Shown piece by piece: positions 14,873 to 23,605 of a stretch of DNA of 23,889 nt (positions are counted from its first letter, which is position 1; each line of letters opens with the position of its first letter). The translations under genes were made by a program, and so were the position numbers. Source of the stretch: RGIG5952 sp045603485 (GTDB lineage: Bacteria > Verrucomicrobiota > Kiritimatiellia > RFP12 > JAAYLN01); assembly GCA_045603485.1 (NCBI GenBank), contig JAZUMF010000071.1, positions 1-23,889 on the forward strand. Direction: 5' to 3'. Below the pieces are notes generated by a model. It searched no databases. It was not told where the DNA came from and saw only the letters and a program-made list of their open reading frames with translations.

Positions 14873-15361
14873 TCAGTTGGATTTTTTTAGTGAGATTATG
14901 AAGTAGAGGGCGACGCCAATGCAAATGGCAGAATCGGCTATGTTAAAGCAAGGAAAATGGTATGAGCCATGCCATAGGTCGATAAAGTCGGTCACATAGC
15001 CAAAGAGAGCTCTGTCGATTGCATTTCCGATTATTCCGCCAAGGAGTAGGGCGGCTGTGCATTTGGCAAGCTTGCCAATGCCAAAAATCGCACGGTGCTT
15101 TACCAATATTACCGCTGACATCGCCAAAGCCAGTATCAGGAACCCTATGCGAAAGCCTTGAAGAATCCCCCAGGCAGCTCCGTAATTGTGTACAAGCGTG
15201 AGGTTGAAGAAATTTGGAATAACTTCAACTGGAATATGTAAATCAAGCAAATCTCTTGCGAAAAACTTAGTAAGCTGATCGGCAAGGATTATCAAGGCCG
15301 CGATTGTTGAGAGATGCCAATACTCTTGTTTTCGGGTCGCTATTTTTTCTTCGGTATCCAT
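14873..15361 (-). CDS. lspA: Lipoprotein signal peptidase (signal peptidase II)
   Basis: The 162-residue, four-helix membrane aspartyl protease carries all family blocks: ADQLTK (27-32), HNYGAAWG (58-65), GGIIGNAIDR with catalytic Asp116, VTDFIDL, and FNIADSAI with catalytic Asp143. It cleaves prolipoprotein signal peptides ahead of the lipid-modified cysteine. The ATG at 15361 is preferred over GTG 15391; it overlaps the end of the 3D-domain gene by 22 nt, which suggests translational coupling. It is followed 15 nt later by the acyltransferase. Length is normal for LspA. Confidence 0.95.
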   Translation of the reverse strand: MDTEEKIATRKQEYWHLSTIAALIILADQLTKFFARDLLDLHIPVEVIPNFFNLTLVHNYGAAWGILQGFRIGFLILALAMSAVILVKHRAIFGIGKLAKCTAALLLGGIIGNAIDRALFGYVTDFIDLWHGSYHFPCFNIADSAICIGVALYFIISLKKSN

Positions 15362-15861
15362 ATTCGTACGGGGATTGTTTTCTTGCCCCACTCCAAGGCT
15401 TTTTTATGACGAGGAAACCAGAGGTCGATGTGCTGCCCTTTGATGGCACCTCCGCGATCTTCAACGCGGCCGAATCCATAGCCTGGTACTTCTATTATTG
15501 TGCCAAAAGGATAAATAGTCGTATCTGCGGCAATTGTTCCCATTCGGGCTCTTGTGCCCATAGCTGTAATTCCGACTTTTTTTGTTTTGCCCTTGGCTTT
15601 TCCTGATGTGATGACCGGTTTGCCATACCATGTATAGCGCCAGCTGCAGCAGCTTCCGCAATTACAATACCCCGTAACGGTCATGTTTTTGACTATAATC
15701 GGCGGGTTGTAATCCCTATTGTTCGGTCGATAGGCTGTCGTTGCGCACCCCTCGGAAAATACCAATGCAACGATAGCTATCGCAAAGATCGATACTACGA
15801 GCTTAGCGAGGATTTTGCGACCTTCATTGTGGCATTTCAGTTTGTTTTGCGAAGTTGCCAT
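15340..15861 (-). CDS. 3D-domain protein (MltA/YuiC-like, envelope)
   Basis: The 173-residue product has a hydrophobic N-terminal segment (~20-38) ending in a FSEGC sequence, then a cysteine-rich stretch (GYCNCGSCCSW, ~64-74). Next comes the 3D domain with its three aspartates: AAD at Asp113, RVEDRGGAIKG at Asp135, and HIDLWF at Asp146. This double-psi beta-barrel fold occurs in MltA lytic transglycosylases and stationary-phase survival proteins, so peptidoglycan cleavage is likely. The lipobox is imperfect (Glu at -2), so lipoprotein status is uncertain even though lspA is the next gene. It starts 3 nt after the nadB stop and overlaps lspA by 22 nt. Confidence 0.88.
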   Translation of the reverse strand: MATSQNKLKCHNEGRKILAKLVVSIFAIAIVALVFSEGCATTAYRPNNRDYNPPIIVKNMTVTGYCNCGSCCSWRYTWYGKPVITSGKAKGKTKKVGITAMGTRARMGTIAADTTIYPFGTIIEVPGYGFGRVEDRGGAIKGQHIDLWFPRHKKALEWGKKTIPVRIWIPKKK

Positions 15862-15864
15862 ATC

Positions 15865-17496
15865 TTATTCAAGCGATGAGGTTGTTGACGGGTAGGGGCG
15901 TGTGGCTCTTCCAGGAACGATTGTGTCAGAAGCCTCAGGCAGTTTTTCGGGATAATCGATCGTCTTGTGAAGTCCTCTGGATTCCTTGCGCTTGTGAGCA
16001 CTTCGTATGATTATCTCCGCGACATCGGCAAGATTGCGGACTTCAAGAATCTCTGGGGTGACGATGTAGTCAAAGTAATAGTGGCGCAATTCGTTTCGAA
16101 TATTGCGGATTCGATGATATGCGCGTTCAAGGCGTTTTGCACTGCGGACAATCCCGACATAATCCCACATGCAAGTACGAAGCTCGGCCCAATTGTGTGC
16201 AAGGATTACCGCCTCGTCACTCGGTACAGCGTCTCCTTTGCTCCAATTCGGTATCTTTATGCCTTTGACAGATACCGCCTTGAGTTTTTTTTGCTTCTGC
16301 GCCATATTGTAGGGGCAAACGAGAGCTTCAAGGAGTGAGTTTGACGCCAATCGGTTGGCCCCGTGAAGTCCAGTGCAGGCGACTTCGCCAACGGCAAGAA
16401 GTCCATCTAACGAGGTTTGCCCGTCAACAGTAGCTTTAATGCCGCCACAGCAGTAATGTGCTGCAGGGACGACGGGAATCAAGTCCTTAGCCATATCAAT
16501 GCCGAATTCTAGGCATTTGGCATAGATATTTGGAAAGCGGTTCTTTAAGAATTTTTCTCCCTTGTGGCGAATGTCGAGACAGGCATAGGGGGCAGCAGTG
16601 CGTTTTAATTCAGAATCTATTGCACGAGCTACGATGTCACGCGGTGCCAAGGAGCCGCGGCGGTCGTATTTGAGCATAAAGGGTTTGCCTTGGCGGTCGC
16701 ATAGCTCAGCACCTTCACCGCGCACCGCTTCGCTTATTAAGAAACTTTTAGCCTTTGGATGGTAGAGGCAGGTCGGGTGGAATTGTATAAATTCCATATT
16801 GGCTATTTTCGCTCCCGCACGCCATCCGATAGCAATACCGTCACCTGTCGCGATATCGGGATTGCAGGTGTAGAGATAGACTTTCCCGCAACCGCCTGTA
16901 GCAAGGATTGTCCAAGGAGCGCGAATTGCAAAGATTGAACCATCTTCCTCCTTAAAAGCATAAGCCCCCACACAACGGTTTTTGCCCTTTCTGGCAAGCT
17001 TGCGCGTCGTTACAAGGTCTATCAGGCAGACATTCTCCATTATGGTGACATTTGGAAGCTTTTTGACATAATCAATAAGAACAGCTTCCACTTCTCTGCC
17101 TGTTATATCCCCTGCGTGAAGAATTCTGCGTTGGGTGTGCCCTCCCTCGCGACCAAGGTCATAGCCGCTTTGGGAGTCGCCTTTATCAAAAACGACACCG
17201 AATTTTTCCAAGTCCGCAATGCGCTCAGGGCCAGCCTCTACAATTTTACGGACGGCATCAATGTCGCACAACCCTGCGCCCGCGTCAAGAGTGTCCGCGA
17301 TATGGCTCTCGAAGGTGTCTCCAGGCTCCATTACACATGCGATACCGCCTTGAGCCTTGCTGGAATTGGAATCATCAATATTCTTCTTTGTTATAAGAAG
17401 AATTTTACGCGTAGACTCTTCAGCAAGGTATATGGCACTCATCAGTCCCGCTATACCGCTACCAACTATGAGATAATCGCTATCGATGGTTTCCAT
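15865..17496 (-). CDS. nadB: L-aspartate oxidase
   Basis: The 543-residue flavoprotein oxidises L-aspartate to iminoaspartate, the first step of de novo NAD synthesis. It shows the FAD-binding YLIVGSGIAGLMSAIYLAE (8-26), SSKAQGGIA, a HAGDITGREVE segment, NMEFIQFHPT, SEAVRGEGA, CCGGI, and the GLHGANRLASNSLLEALV segment near the FAD, all in family order. It differs from succinate dehydrogenase flavoproteins in this last block and in its C-terminal helical domain. The ATG at 17496 gives the standard start; an in-frame start at 17553 would run into the antiporter gene. It follows the antiporter after 16 nt. nadA and nadC are not in the window. Confidence 0.95.
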   Translation of the reverse strand: METIDSDYLIVGSGIAGLMSAIYLAEESTRKILLITKKNIDDSNSSKAQGGIACVMEPGDTFESHIADTLDAGAGLCDIDAVRKIVEAGPERIADLEKFGVVFDKGDSQSGYDLGREGGHTQRRILHAGDITGREVEAVLIDYVKKLPNVTIMENVCLIDLVTTRKLARKGKNRCVGAYAFKEEDGSIFAIRAPWTILATGGCGKVYLYTCNPDIATGDGIAIGWRAGAKIANMEFIQFHPTCLYHPKAKSFLISEAVRGEGAELCDRQGKPFMLKYDRRGSLAPRDIVARAIDSELKRTAAPYACLDIRHKGEKFLKNRFPNIYAKCLEFGIDMAKDLIPVVPAAHYCCGGIKATVDGQTSLDGLLAVGEVACTGLHGANRLASNSLLEALVCPYNMAQKQKKLKAVSVKGIKIPNWSKGDAVPSDEAVILAHNWAELRTCMWDYVGIVRSAKRLERAYHRIRNIRNELRHYYFDYIVTPEILEVRNLADVAEIIIRSAHKRKESRGLHKTIDYPEKLPEASDTIVPGRATRPYPSTTSSLE

Positions 17497-17512
17497 TGTT
17501 TTATACCGAAAA

Positions 17513-18883
17513 TTACAGCAAGTCACTTTCCTGGACGACATTTGGTACGGCAAAATCCTGATCCTTCATATTTTCGTTCTCGTCTCTGGACTTGCCGCCG
17601 TAGATTACCGCGCGGACGAGAGTGGGGATAGGAAGTGTGGTCACAATTGAGAGAATGATGATTGCATTGAAGAATTGCGGCTCAATTATGCCGATCTCCT
17701 TACCGATAGCAGCAGCCGTAAGAGTTGCAGAGAGCTGCGGCACGGTCATAAGACCTGCCGCTACCGCGGCGCGATTCCTGAACCCCGTAAGGCGCATTGC
17801 TATGTAACCGGAGCCAATCTTTGTGCCAACAAGCACTACAACTGTAATAAGAGCGGTCGAAACTGCACCCGGCTTCAGGAAAACACCGAAGTCAGTCTTC
17901 ATACCGATGGATACAAAGAGAAATGGTATGAGAAATCCGTAGCCAATATTTTCGAATTTTTTGAAAAGCGTCATGTCCTGATGGCGGATGACCTTTGAAA
18001 GCCCAAGCCCGGCAATGAATGCACCGACTATAAAGTTGACCCCGAAGAGCTCGCCGATTAGAGATACAAAGAGGATTACCAGCAAAATCAAGGTTATGGT
18101 ACCATCTTCACCGGGATTAAGCTTGTTGATTATCCAGCGGCCCAGTCGGTGGACGCAAAACAGCATAACCAGAATATAGATGACAATTACCACCATAAAG
18201 ACACTCAGAACATGCTGACCAAAAAATTCAGCGTGTGAGTCAAAGAGTGACAGAGAGCCATTGATGACATTATGCGAAATGTTTTGCGTCTGCCTGAATA
18301 TTTGCACAGAAACAGCCAGAAGTATGATTGAGAGGATATCTGTAATGACCGTTGCAATGAGAACAGAAGCGCCAAAGCGGCTTTGGGAAAGTTTCAATTC
18401 GCGCATCACCGGGAAAACAATGCCAACCGAGTGCGAAGCAAAGAGCGACGCATAGAGAAGCTGACCCGCAAGGTCGTTTGGCTTGTAATACCAATAGACA
18501 AAAAAGCCGCCGATGGCAGGGAGTAGAAAAGTAAAGACACTAAGTGCGGTAACAGGCTTTTTACAAGACTTTATCAGCCTGAAGTCAGCCTCCATGCCGG
18601 CAAGAGCCATCAAAAACATCAACCCCAATGCGCCAAGCATATCGATAAAATCGGTAAAAGTTTTGGCGACAGCCAAAGTGTCAACATTTGGAGGGTTTAA
18701 AAAAGAGACATAATCGGTAAGCCTCGGAATGAGATTTACACCAATGCCGGTATTGCCTATAAGCATTCCCACAATCAGTAAAGAGATTACGGCAGGAATG
18801 CCAATTCTGCGGAGGGCAAAAGGAAGAATCGCCATGATGGCGGTAATTGCCAAAAACAGTACTAAAAAAGATGCGTCATTCAT
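17513..18883 (-). CDS. Cation:proton antiporter (CPA2/Kef-type)
   Basis: The 456-residue protein has about 12-13 transmembrane helices of the Na+/H+ exchanger fold: IPAVISLLIVGMLIG, LMFLMALAGMEADFR, FASHSVGIVFPVM, and ATVITDILSII with the membrane-embedded Asp. The C-terminus is short and has no TrkA-N/RCK domain, unlike full KefB/C. It would exchange Na+ or K+ for H+ in the inner membrane. It is the first gene of the string that continues with nadB. A -35/-10 pair (TTGCAA-N17-TAAAAT) lies so close that the ATG falls about 3 nt after the predicted transcription start, and there is no ribosome-binding site. Confidence 0.9.
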   Translation of the reverse strand: MNDASFLVLFLAITAIMAILPFALRRIGIPAVISLLIVGMLIGNTGIGVNLIPRLTDYVSFLNPPNVDTLAVAKTFTDFIDMLGALGLMFLMALAGMEADFRLIKSCKKPVTALSVFTFLLPAIGGFFVYWYYKPNDLAGQLLYASLFASHSVGIVFPVMRELKLSQSRFGASVLIATVITDILSIILLAVSVQIFRQTQNISHNVINGSLSLFDSHAEFFGQHVLSVFMVVIVIYILVMLFCVHRLGRWIINKLNPGEDGTITLILLVILFVSLIGELFGVNFIVGAFIAGLGLSKVIRHQDMTLFKKFENIGYGFLIPFLFVSIGMKTDFGVFLKPGAVSTALITVVVLVGTKIGSGYIAMRLTGFRNRAAVAAGLMTVPQLSATLTAAAIGKEIGIIEPQFFNAIIILSIVTTLPIPTLVRAVIYGGKSRDENENMKDQDFAVPNVVQESDLL

Positions 18884-18892
18884 AGTTTTATG

Positions 18893-18921
18893 ATTTTATA
18901 CTAACTTTCCCTTTATTGCAA
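18893..18921 (-). promoter_or_regulatory. Promoter of the antiporter-nadB operon
   Basis: The minus strand has TTGCAA (18921-18916), a 17-bp spacer and TAAAAT (18898-18893). The -10 box ends 9 nt before the start codon, so the mRNA would carry almost no leader. It is divergent from the apbE promoter in a 63-bp gap. Confidence 0.55.
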
Positions 18922-18931
18922 CTGTGTATCA

Positions 18932-18940
18932 TGGTAGAAT
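18932..18940 (+). promoter_or_regulatory. Extended -10 promoter of apbE
   Basis: TGGTAGAAT at 18932-18940 fits an extended -10 element (TGN-TAGAAT); there is no good -35 box. Six bases separate it from the ATG at 18947, so transcription would start at or next to the start codon. Confidence 0.5.
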
Positions 18941-18946
18941 CATTAT

Positions 18947-19912
18947 ATGGTTATAAAGCGGTTTGTATATATCATTTCATCCATCCTTACGGTTCTGGCG
19001 ATTTCATTTTATCTTTCTTGCAGATTAAAGAATGAGCCGGAATATAATTCGCGGCAGTGGCTTACTATGGGTACTGTCGCCGTTTATAATTCCTATAGCG
19101 GAGCGGTTGATGCTGAAGCTGAAATTGTCCGCAACGCCTTTGATGAGGTAAGTGGAGAACTCAGTGTATTCAACCCTTCGTCAGCATTGTCACAGTTAAA
19201 TGATAAACGCATATTGGTAATTCCCGCAGATAAAACAGCCAATACGAATCTGTTGAAAGTGCTTTCCTTTGCACTCAATGTGTCAAGGCTTACAAATGGA
19301 GCGTTTGACCCGACGATAAATCCGCTGATGCGACTGTGGGGCTTTCGCAAAGGGACTGATGTCTCCCAAATACCCTCAGATGAAGCTTTGCAAAAGGCCC
19401 TGTCCAGAGTTGGCTATCAGCATATATCGATATCGACAAATTTAGATTCATCCATTACGATAAAGCTCATGAAAGAAGGTGTCGAGCTCGATTTAGGCGG
19501 AATCGCCAAGGGGTATGCGGTTGATTTGGCTTATGAGCGACTGGTCAAGTCCGGTGCGACAAATTTTTTAATAAATCTTGGCGGCAATATCAGAGTTTGT
19601 GGGACGCCCTCCAAGAATCGGTCACAATGGACGATTGCGGTTCGCGACCCGTACAACCCCGACCGTACCACAGGCGAGGTCGTAAATTTGGCGAGCGGCG
19701 AAGCAGTTGCGACATCGGGCAGTTACGAACGCTTCGTCATTATAGACGGCAAGCGTTATTCGCATATTATTGATCCGCGCAATGGATTGCCGGTTGAGCG
19801 AACCGATTCTGTGACGGTAATTGCCCCCTTGGCCGTTATTGCAGATGCCTTTTCAACTGCAAGATTTGTCAATGGCGAAGAATCTGCCAGAATGGATTTA
19901 ACGGAGCGATAA
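18947..19912 (+). CDS. apbE: FAD:protein FMN transferase
   Basis: The 321-residue enzyme attaches FMN covalently to threonine residues of partner flavoproteins such as Rnf/Nqr subunits, outside the cytoplasm. It has a hydrophobic N-terminus ending in LSC (Cys25, an imperfect lipobox), then MGT (41-43), ELSVFNPSSALSQLN (71-85), FDPTINPL, LDLGGIAKGYAVD (181-193), INLGGNI, VATSGSY (254-260), HIIDPRNGLP (273-282) and ADAFSTA (299-305), the Mg-binding Asp/Thr block. The protein stops about 16 residues after that block, whereas the family usually continues for 30-45 more. It is divergent from the antiporter and convergent with the mannosidase. No Rnf or Nqr genes are visible here. Confidence 0.92.
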   Translation: MVIKRFVYIISSILTVLAISFYLSCRLKNEPEYNSRQWLTMGTVAVYNSYSGAVDAEAEIVRNAFDEVSGELSVFNPSSALSQLNDKRILVIPADKTANTNLLKVLSFALNVSRLTNGAFDPTINPLMRLWGFRKGTDVSQIPSDEALQKALSRVGYQHISISTNLDSSITIKLMKEGVELDLGGIAKGYAVDLAYERLVKSGATNFLINLGGNIRVCGTPSKNRSQWTIAVRDPYNPDRTTGEVVNLASGEAVATSGSYERFVIIDGKRYSHIIDPRNGLPVERTDSVTVIAPLAVIADAFSTARFVNGEESARMDLTER

Positions 19913-19944
19913 TTTTGCCGCAGCGGCAGATTGTCGGAATTTTT

Positions 19945-19977
19945 ATTCTCCTCCTCCAAAGCGTGGAGGAGGAGAAT
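19945..19977. terminator. Hairpin between the convergent apbE and mannosidase genes
   Basis: Arms at 19945-19957 and 19965-19977 (ATTCTCCTCCTCC and its complement) pair perfectly over 13 bp with a 7-nt loop. It is 32 nt after the apbE stop and 9 nt beyond the mannosidase stop. Neither strand has a U-tract after the stem, so it may act as a 3'-end stabiliser rather than a classical terminator. Confidence 0.6.
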
Positions 19978-19986
19978 GATTTAGAA

Positions 19987-22900
19987 CTAGTTCGCGCTGA
20001 TTCTAAAGGTCTTGATTTCAAAAGGCTTGAAGTTGAGTTCAAGCGGGAGCGGTAGAGCCTCGCCGACATCCTTTGCCTCTGTTGCAAGACATGGTGTTGC
20101 CGTGAGACCGTCAGCGGTGGCCCTTAGAGTTCCATGAGCATAGTTGCCGCGACGCTCGACTAGACGAACAACGAGGTCGTCGGAGTATTCATGCTTTTTG
20201 AGAACCGCAAGCTCGACACCATCACCTTCGAAGTCAACAGGGAGAATAGACTTTGCTGTTGCGGCATAGCCTTCAAATCTGGTTAATCCTTGATTGAGGA
20301 TTGCGGCTGCGGTTGTCACTTCATCGCCTGTTGCCAATCTTCCGTGAGGAAGAATTGAGTAGGTGAATCGGTGAGAGCCTACATCTGCAACGGGGTCGGG
20401 GTAGGTGGGCGCGCGAAGCAGTGACATCGAAAGCACTGAGCCTTTGACGCGATATCCATACTTTGAATCGTTTAGTAGCGCAACGCCGAACTCCGCGTCT
20501 GAAAGGTCGGCATAGCGGTGACCGCAGGATTCAAATTGGGCATACTGCCATTTGGTATTGTCATGAGTCGCGCGATTGACAGTACCATACTGAATCTCAA
20601 AGGTAGCGTTTTCAGCGCGTACTGCGACGGGGAAGGCTACGCGACAGAGCTTGTGCTTTTCACGCCACTCAACGGAGGTCTCAAAGTCAAGTCGCTTTGA
20701 GCCATTCTCCAATCGAATCGTTTGCTTGAAATCGCTACCGCCCATTGTGAAGGTGGCGTCGATTGACGCGCGCAGGGGACCGGTTGAGAGTGAAAGCTTG
20801 ATGTTTTCGGGCTCTGCAACTTGCATCTCAAAGGCATATTCTTCGATATCCCAAGCATCATAGCAACTAGGATGGTCATCGTAGAGTGAGAGGAAGTTGC
20901 CTGGCGCGCTGGCGGTGATGAATTCTCTGCCGTTCGTTTTGTCTAAAGCGGAAACGACGCGGAGGCTGGTGTCGATTTCGTAACGGACGAGATCGTTTTC
21001 TAAAACAACATTGCCGCTCTTGACCGGCTTGGCCTTTACGGATACAGCCTTGGCCTGTGAACGCACGAGCGTTGCAAAGGAGCGTGGCGCAACATCGATA
21101 GCGACAAAAACGGAGCCGTTTTCAGCCTGAAAAGAGAGTGCTGTGCCATTCGATTCGGCGCCGCTCCATCCCTCGGGGAGTGCTACGGAGCCCGTGTATG
21201 GAGTAGACGAAGGATTGAAGAAGGTGACGGAGTCGGCATTCTTACGAAGCAACTTTACGCCAGCCTTTTGTGCAATGCCTTGTGCCTTGTCGATTACATT
21301 CTGGACTATTTCACCGCACTCGTCGTATACGCGCTTAATGGACGAGCCTGGAATAATATCGTGGAACTGGCAAAGCAACAAGTCTTCCCAAAGTTTGCGA
21401 AGCTCGTCGGCAGGATATTTGCCAAGATCCGCTGCGGCTGCGAGCATTTCGGCTACACGCAGAGCTTCTTCGCCGCGACGGTTGCGAAGCTTTTGAAGCG
21501 CTTGCGTGGTATATGTGCCGCGGTGCATTTCAAAGTACAACTCGCCAGACCATATATCAAGGTCGTCTTCAAGCTTGGCGATTCTGTCAAAGGCATCCTG
21601 GGCGAATGAGAAGTTGACCTGTGGACAGCCGTTAAGCGCGTGTGTGCGAATACCGTTTTCGACAAATTCTTCACGGGGGCCGCCGCCGCCGTCGCCAATG
21701 CCAAAGAGGCTTATGGCTTCGTTGACGATTCCAGCTTCGCGATTGTTCGTCTCAAACTTGATAAGTGACTCCGGATGGAGGAAGCTGTTGTAGTTGTCTT
21801 CCGGAGGGAAGTGCGTTACAACTCGGCTTCCGTCGATACCTTCCCAAACGAATGTGTTGTGAGGGAATGTGTTGTAGCGGTTCCATGAGAGTTTTTGGGT
21901 CAGGAAGAAGTCGATACCGCATATTTTCATTATTTGCGGCAGGTTTCCCGAATATCCAAATACATCGGGGAGCCAAAGGTTGCGAGGGGTTTCGCCGAAT
22001 TCTTCAAGGAAGAAGCGCGAGCCTGCCAAAAATTGGCGAATGAGGGATTCGCCCGATGGAATGTTGCAGTCTGCTTCAACCCACATACCGCCTTGGACTT
22101 CCCATTCGCGGTTTTTGACGGCCTTCTTTACCTTGGCATAAAGCTTCGGATAGTTCTCTTTGCAGTATTTGTATAGCTGTGCTTGCGAGGCGCCAAACTT
22201 ATAGCCAGGATAACGCCTGATAAGCTCAATTTGGTTGCCCCATGTTCTTGCGACCTTGCGGACGGTTTCGCGAAGGGGCCAGAGCCATGCCGTGTCAATG
22301 TGGGCATGACCGATTGCTGAAACCTTGATTGACGCTGGGTCAGGACCGATGGCAAAGGCGGTTTCCTTGAGATACTGGCGGACGGCAGGAGCGCCGCCAC
22401 GCTCAGGTGGAAGAAAGTCAAGCGCCTTGCTGATGCTGCGTACGATTCGGATTCGCTTGCCGCTTTCGTTGGGGAATGTTTTGTAAAGCGAAATCAAAAT
22501 GACCAAATCGTTGTAGAGCTGCCACATATCGTAGTCAAAGCGGCAAATGTTGAGTTTTTCAACTGATGCAGAAAGGAAGCCGTTTTTGCGCTCAGGATTC
22601 AACTCCCAATCAGGTTCGCGTTTGCGAGGAACACCAAAGAGAGTATTACAACCTGCATCAATCCAGAAGTCAACTTTCTCGCCGCCCTTGCACGAATCAA
22701 TAAAGTGGAAATGGTCTTTGTTATAGCCGCTTTCAAATACGGAGCCGTTTGTGAGACCATTCAATGGGCAGCCATCGCTGTCAAAAAGGAGCGCCTCGCC
22801 CTGAAGACCGATGTTTAATGTGATGTAAGAGCCCTTCCACTCTTTTGGTACGACGCCCTTGATGTGGAACCACGCACAATCCCATGTGTTGCCCCAATGT

Positions 22901-23076
22901 TCGCCCTGTTTGATTGGTCGATACTTAAGAGACAACCGTTTATCATACGGTATTGGCTCAGGTGTGACGGCAACCTCTGCCGTTAGTGGGACTGTCTCAA
23001 GGACAATGGAATATTTTACGCGCTCAATGGTTTCATCGATGCGTGCTTCGTGATTTTTTAGATAAAAGTGTGCCAT
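19987..23076 (-). CDS. GH38 family alpha-mannosidase
   Basis: The 1029-residue enzyme removes alpha-linked mannose from glycans. After an N-terminal beta domain (~1-245), the catalytic domain shows the zinc ligands in GHAHIDTAWLWP (256-267), the nucleophile Asp371 in LPDVFGYSG, and the late zinc/acid block QFHDIIPGSS (570-579). The helical-bundle and beta C-terminal domains of GH38 follow (to the end). No signal peptide is visible, so it should act in the cytoplasm on imported mannosides. The length matches the long bacterial form. The -10 box TATAAT ends 9 nt before ATG 23076 and no ribosome-binding site is present, suggesting a nearly leaderless mRNA. No other glycan gene is adjacent, so it appears to be a single-gene unit. 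Confidence 0.95.
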   Translation of the reverse strand: MAHFYLKNHEARIDETIERVKYSIVLETVPLTAEVAVTPEPIPYDKRLSLKYRPIKQGEHWGNTWDCAWFHIKGVVPKEWKGSYITLNIGLQGEALLFDSDGCPLNGLTNGSVFESGYNKDHFHFIDSCKGGEKVDFWIDAGCNTLFGVPRKREPDWELNPERKNGFLSASVEKLNICRFDYDMWQLYNDLVILISLYKTFPNESGKRIRIVRSISKALDFLPPERGGAPAVRQYLKETAFAIGPDPASIKVSAIGHAHIDTAWLWPLRETVRKVARTWGNQIELIRRYPGYKFGASQAQLYKYCKENYPKLYAKVKKAVKNREWEVQGGMWVEADCNIPSGESLIRQFLAGSRFFLEEFGETPRNLWLPDVFGYSGNLPQIMKICGIDFFLTQKLSWNRYNTFPHNTFVWEGIDGSRVVTHFPPEDNYNSFLHPESLIKFETNNREAGIVNEAISLFGIGDGGGGPREEFVENGIRTHALNGCPQVNFSFAQDAFDRIAKLEDDLDIWSGELYFEMHRGTYTTQALQKLRNRRGEEALRVAEMLAAAADLGKYPADELRKLWEDLLLCQFHDIIPGSSIKRVYDECGEIVQNVIDKAQGIAQKAGVKLLRKNADSVTFFNPSSTPYTGSVALPEGWSGAESNGTALSFQAENGSVFVAIDVAPRSFATLVRSQAKAVSVKAKPVKSGNVVLENDLVRYEIDTSLRVVSALDKTNGREFITASAPGNFLSLYDDHPSCYDAWDIEEYAFEMQVAEPENIKLSLSTGPLRASIDATFTMGGSDFKQTIRLENGSKRLDFETSVEWREKHKLCRVAFPVAVRAENATFEIQYGTVNRATHDNTKWQYAQFESCGHRYADLSDAEFGVALLNDSKYGYRVKGSVLSMSLLRAPTYPDPVADVGSHRFTYSILPHGRLATGDEVTTAAAILNQGLTRFEGYAATAKSILPVDFEGDGVELAVLKKHEYSDDLVVRLVERRGNYAHGTLRATADGLTATPCLATEAKDVGEALPLPLELNFKPFEIKTFRISAN

Positions 23077-23085
23077 AGTGGTAAT

Positions 23086-23094
23086 ATTATAGCA
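23086..23094 (-). promoter_or_regulatory. Extended -10 promoter of the mannosidase
   Basis: The minus strand reads TGCTATAAT, a perfect extended -10; only a poor TTGTTT stands at the -35 position (18-bp spacer). The box ends 9 nt before the ATG at 23076. Confidence 0.65.
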
Positions 23095-23220
23095 AAATCA
23101 TTTTGTCGTAAACAAGGAGTTCCGCGGTCGACACCCTTATCCCAGAAAATTTCAGTTATCCCCGTTGCCCATAAACAATCAGTTAAAAAGACTTTTAGAA
23201 CTCCCCATAGCAAAAACGCC

Positions 23221-23400
23221 GCATTCTCACTCAAGGGACAGGCCATTGCCACACTAACTACCAAATGCTGCATATTCTCGCTTGAGGGACAGACCCACCT
23301 CAGCCATATATCGCAAATTTGCTCATATACCCAATCAAGGGACAGTCCATATATCTCACCACCGTTTATTTTATTACATTTTCCGCTTAAGGGACAGGCG
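23221..23400. repeat. Array of four degenerate 24-bp repeats with ~52-bp period
   Basis: Units begin at 23221, 23272, 23325 and 23377 (steps 51, 53, 52) and share the invariant core AGGGACAG, preceded by an ATT/CTC-like and CTTAA-like stretch and followed by a variable base and usually CC. Intervening ~28-bp sequences are unrelated. A weaker copy at 23483-23503 lies 106 bp, two periods, beyond the last. The repeats are too divergent for a CRISPR array. The neighbouring RAYT gene suggests a link to that element, but this is inference. Confidence 0.7.
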
Positions 23401-23605
23401 CGATGTCATGCCAATGCCACATTCATCTTACTTGCCTCTATTTTTGTTGTCTAAATTACCCAAAGTTGCATATTGGGAGTGGTATTTTTCGCTGAAATAG
23501 CACTGTTTTGTCCGTTATCGCACATATAGAGACAAAAGCCACCTATGCCGCCAAGAAATTGGCGACATTGAGATTGGTAAGATTAGCAATTTTTAGGGAT
23601 GTTCG

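Larger units (their letters stand above)
23077..23605. other. 529-bp non-coding region with phased repeats
   Basis: Between the mannosidase promoter and the end of the RAYT gene I see no credible gene. It holds the extended -10 element (23086-23094), four GGGACAG-centred repeats with a decayed extra copy, and a small hairpin at 23549-23564 (stem CGCCAA, loop GAAA), about 42 nt downstream of the RAYT stop. A 128-codon open frame across the repeats (23068-23454) is read as incidental. Confidence 0.6.

Noticed and set aside
15063..15078. Perfect 16-bp palindrome TTGGCAAGCTTGCCAA
   Set aside because: It lies inside lspA coding sequence, is not repeated elsewhere and has no operator context, so it is taken as chance.
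23221..23400. CRISPR array
   Set aside because: The repeats are only about 60-75% alike, periodic steps vary, and no cas genes are present.
23068..23454. 128-codon plus-strand open frame across the phased repeats
   Set aside because: It starts inside the mannosidase start region, runs through non-coding repeats that fall in different frames, and has no ribosome-binding site or protein-like composition.
23549..23564. CGCCAA-GAAA-TTGGCG hairpin as terminator of the RAYT gene
   Set aside because: The stem is short (6 bp) and no U-tract follows on the minus strand, so it is only mentioned within the region description.
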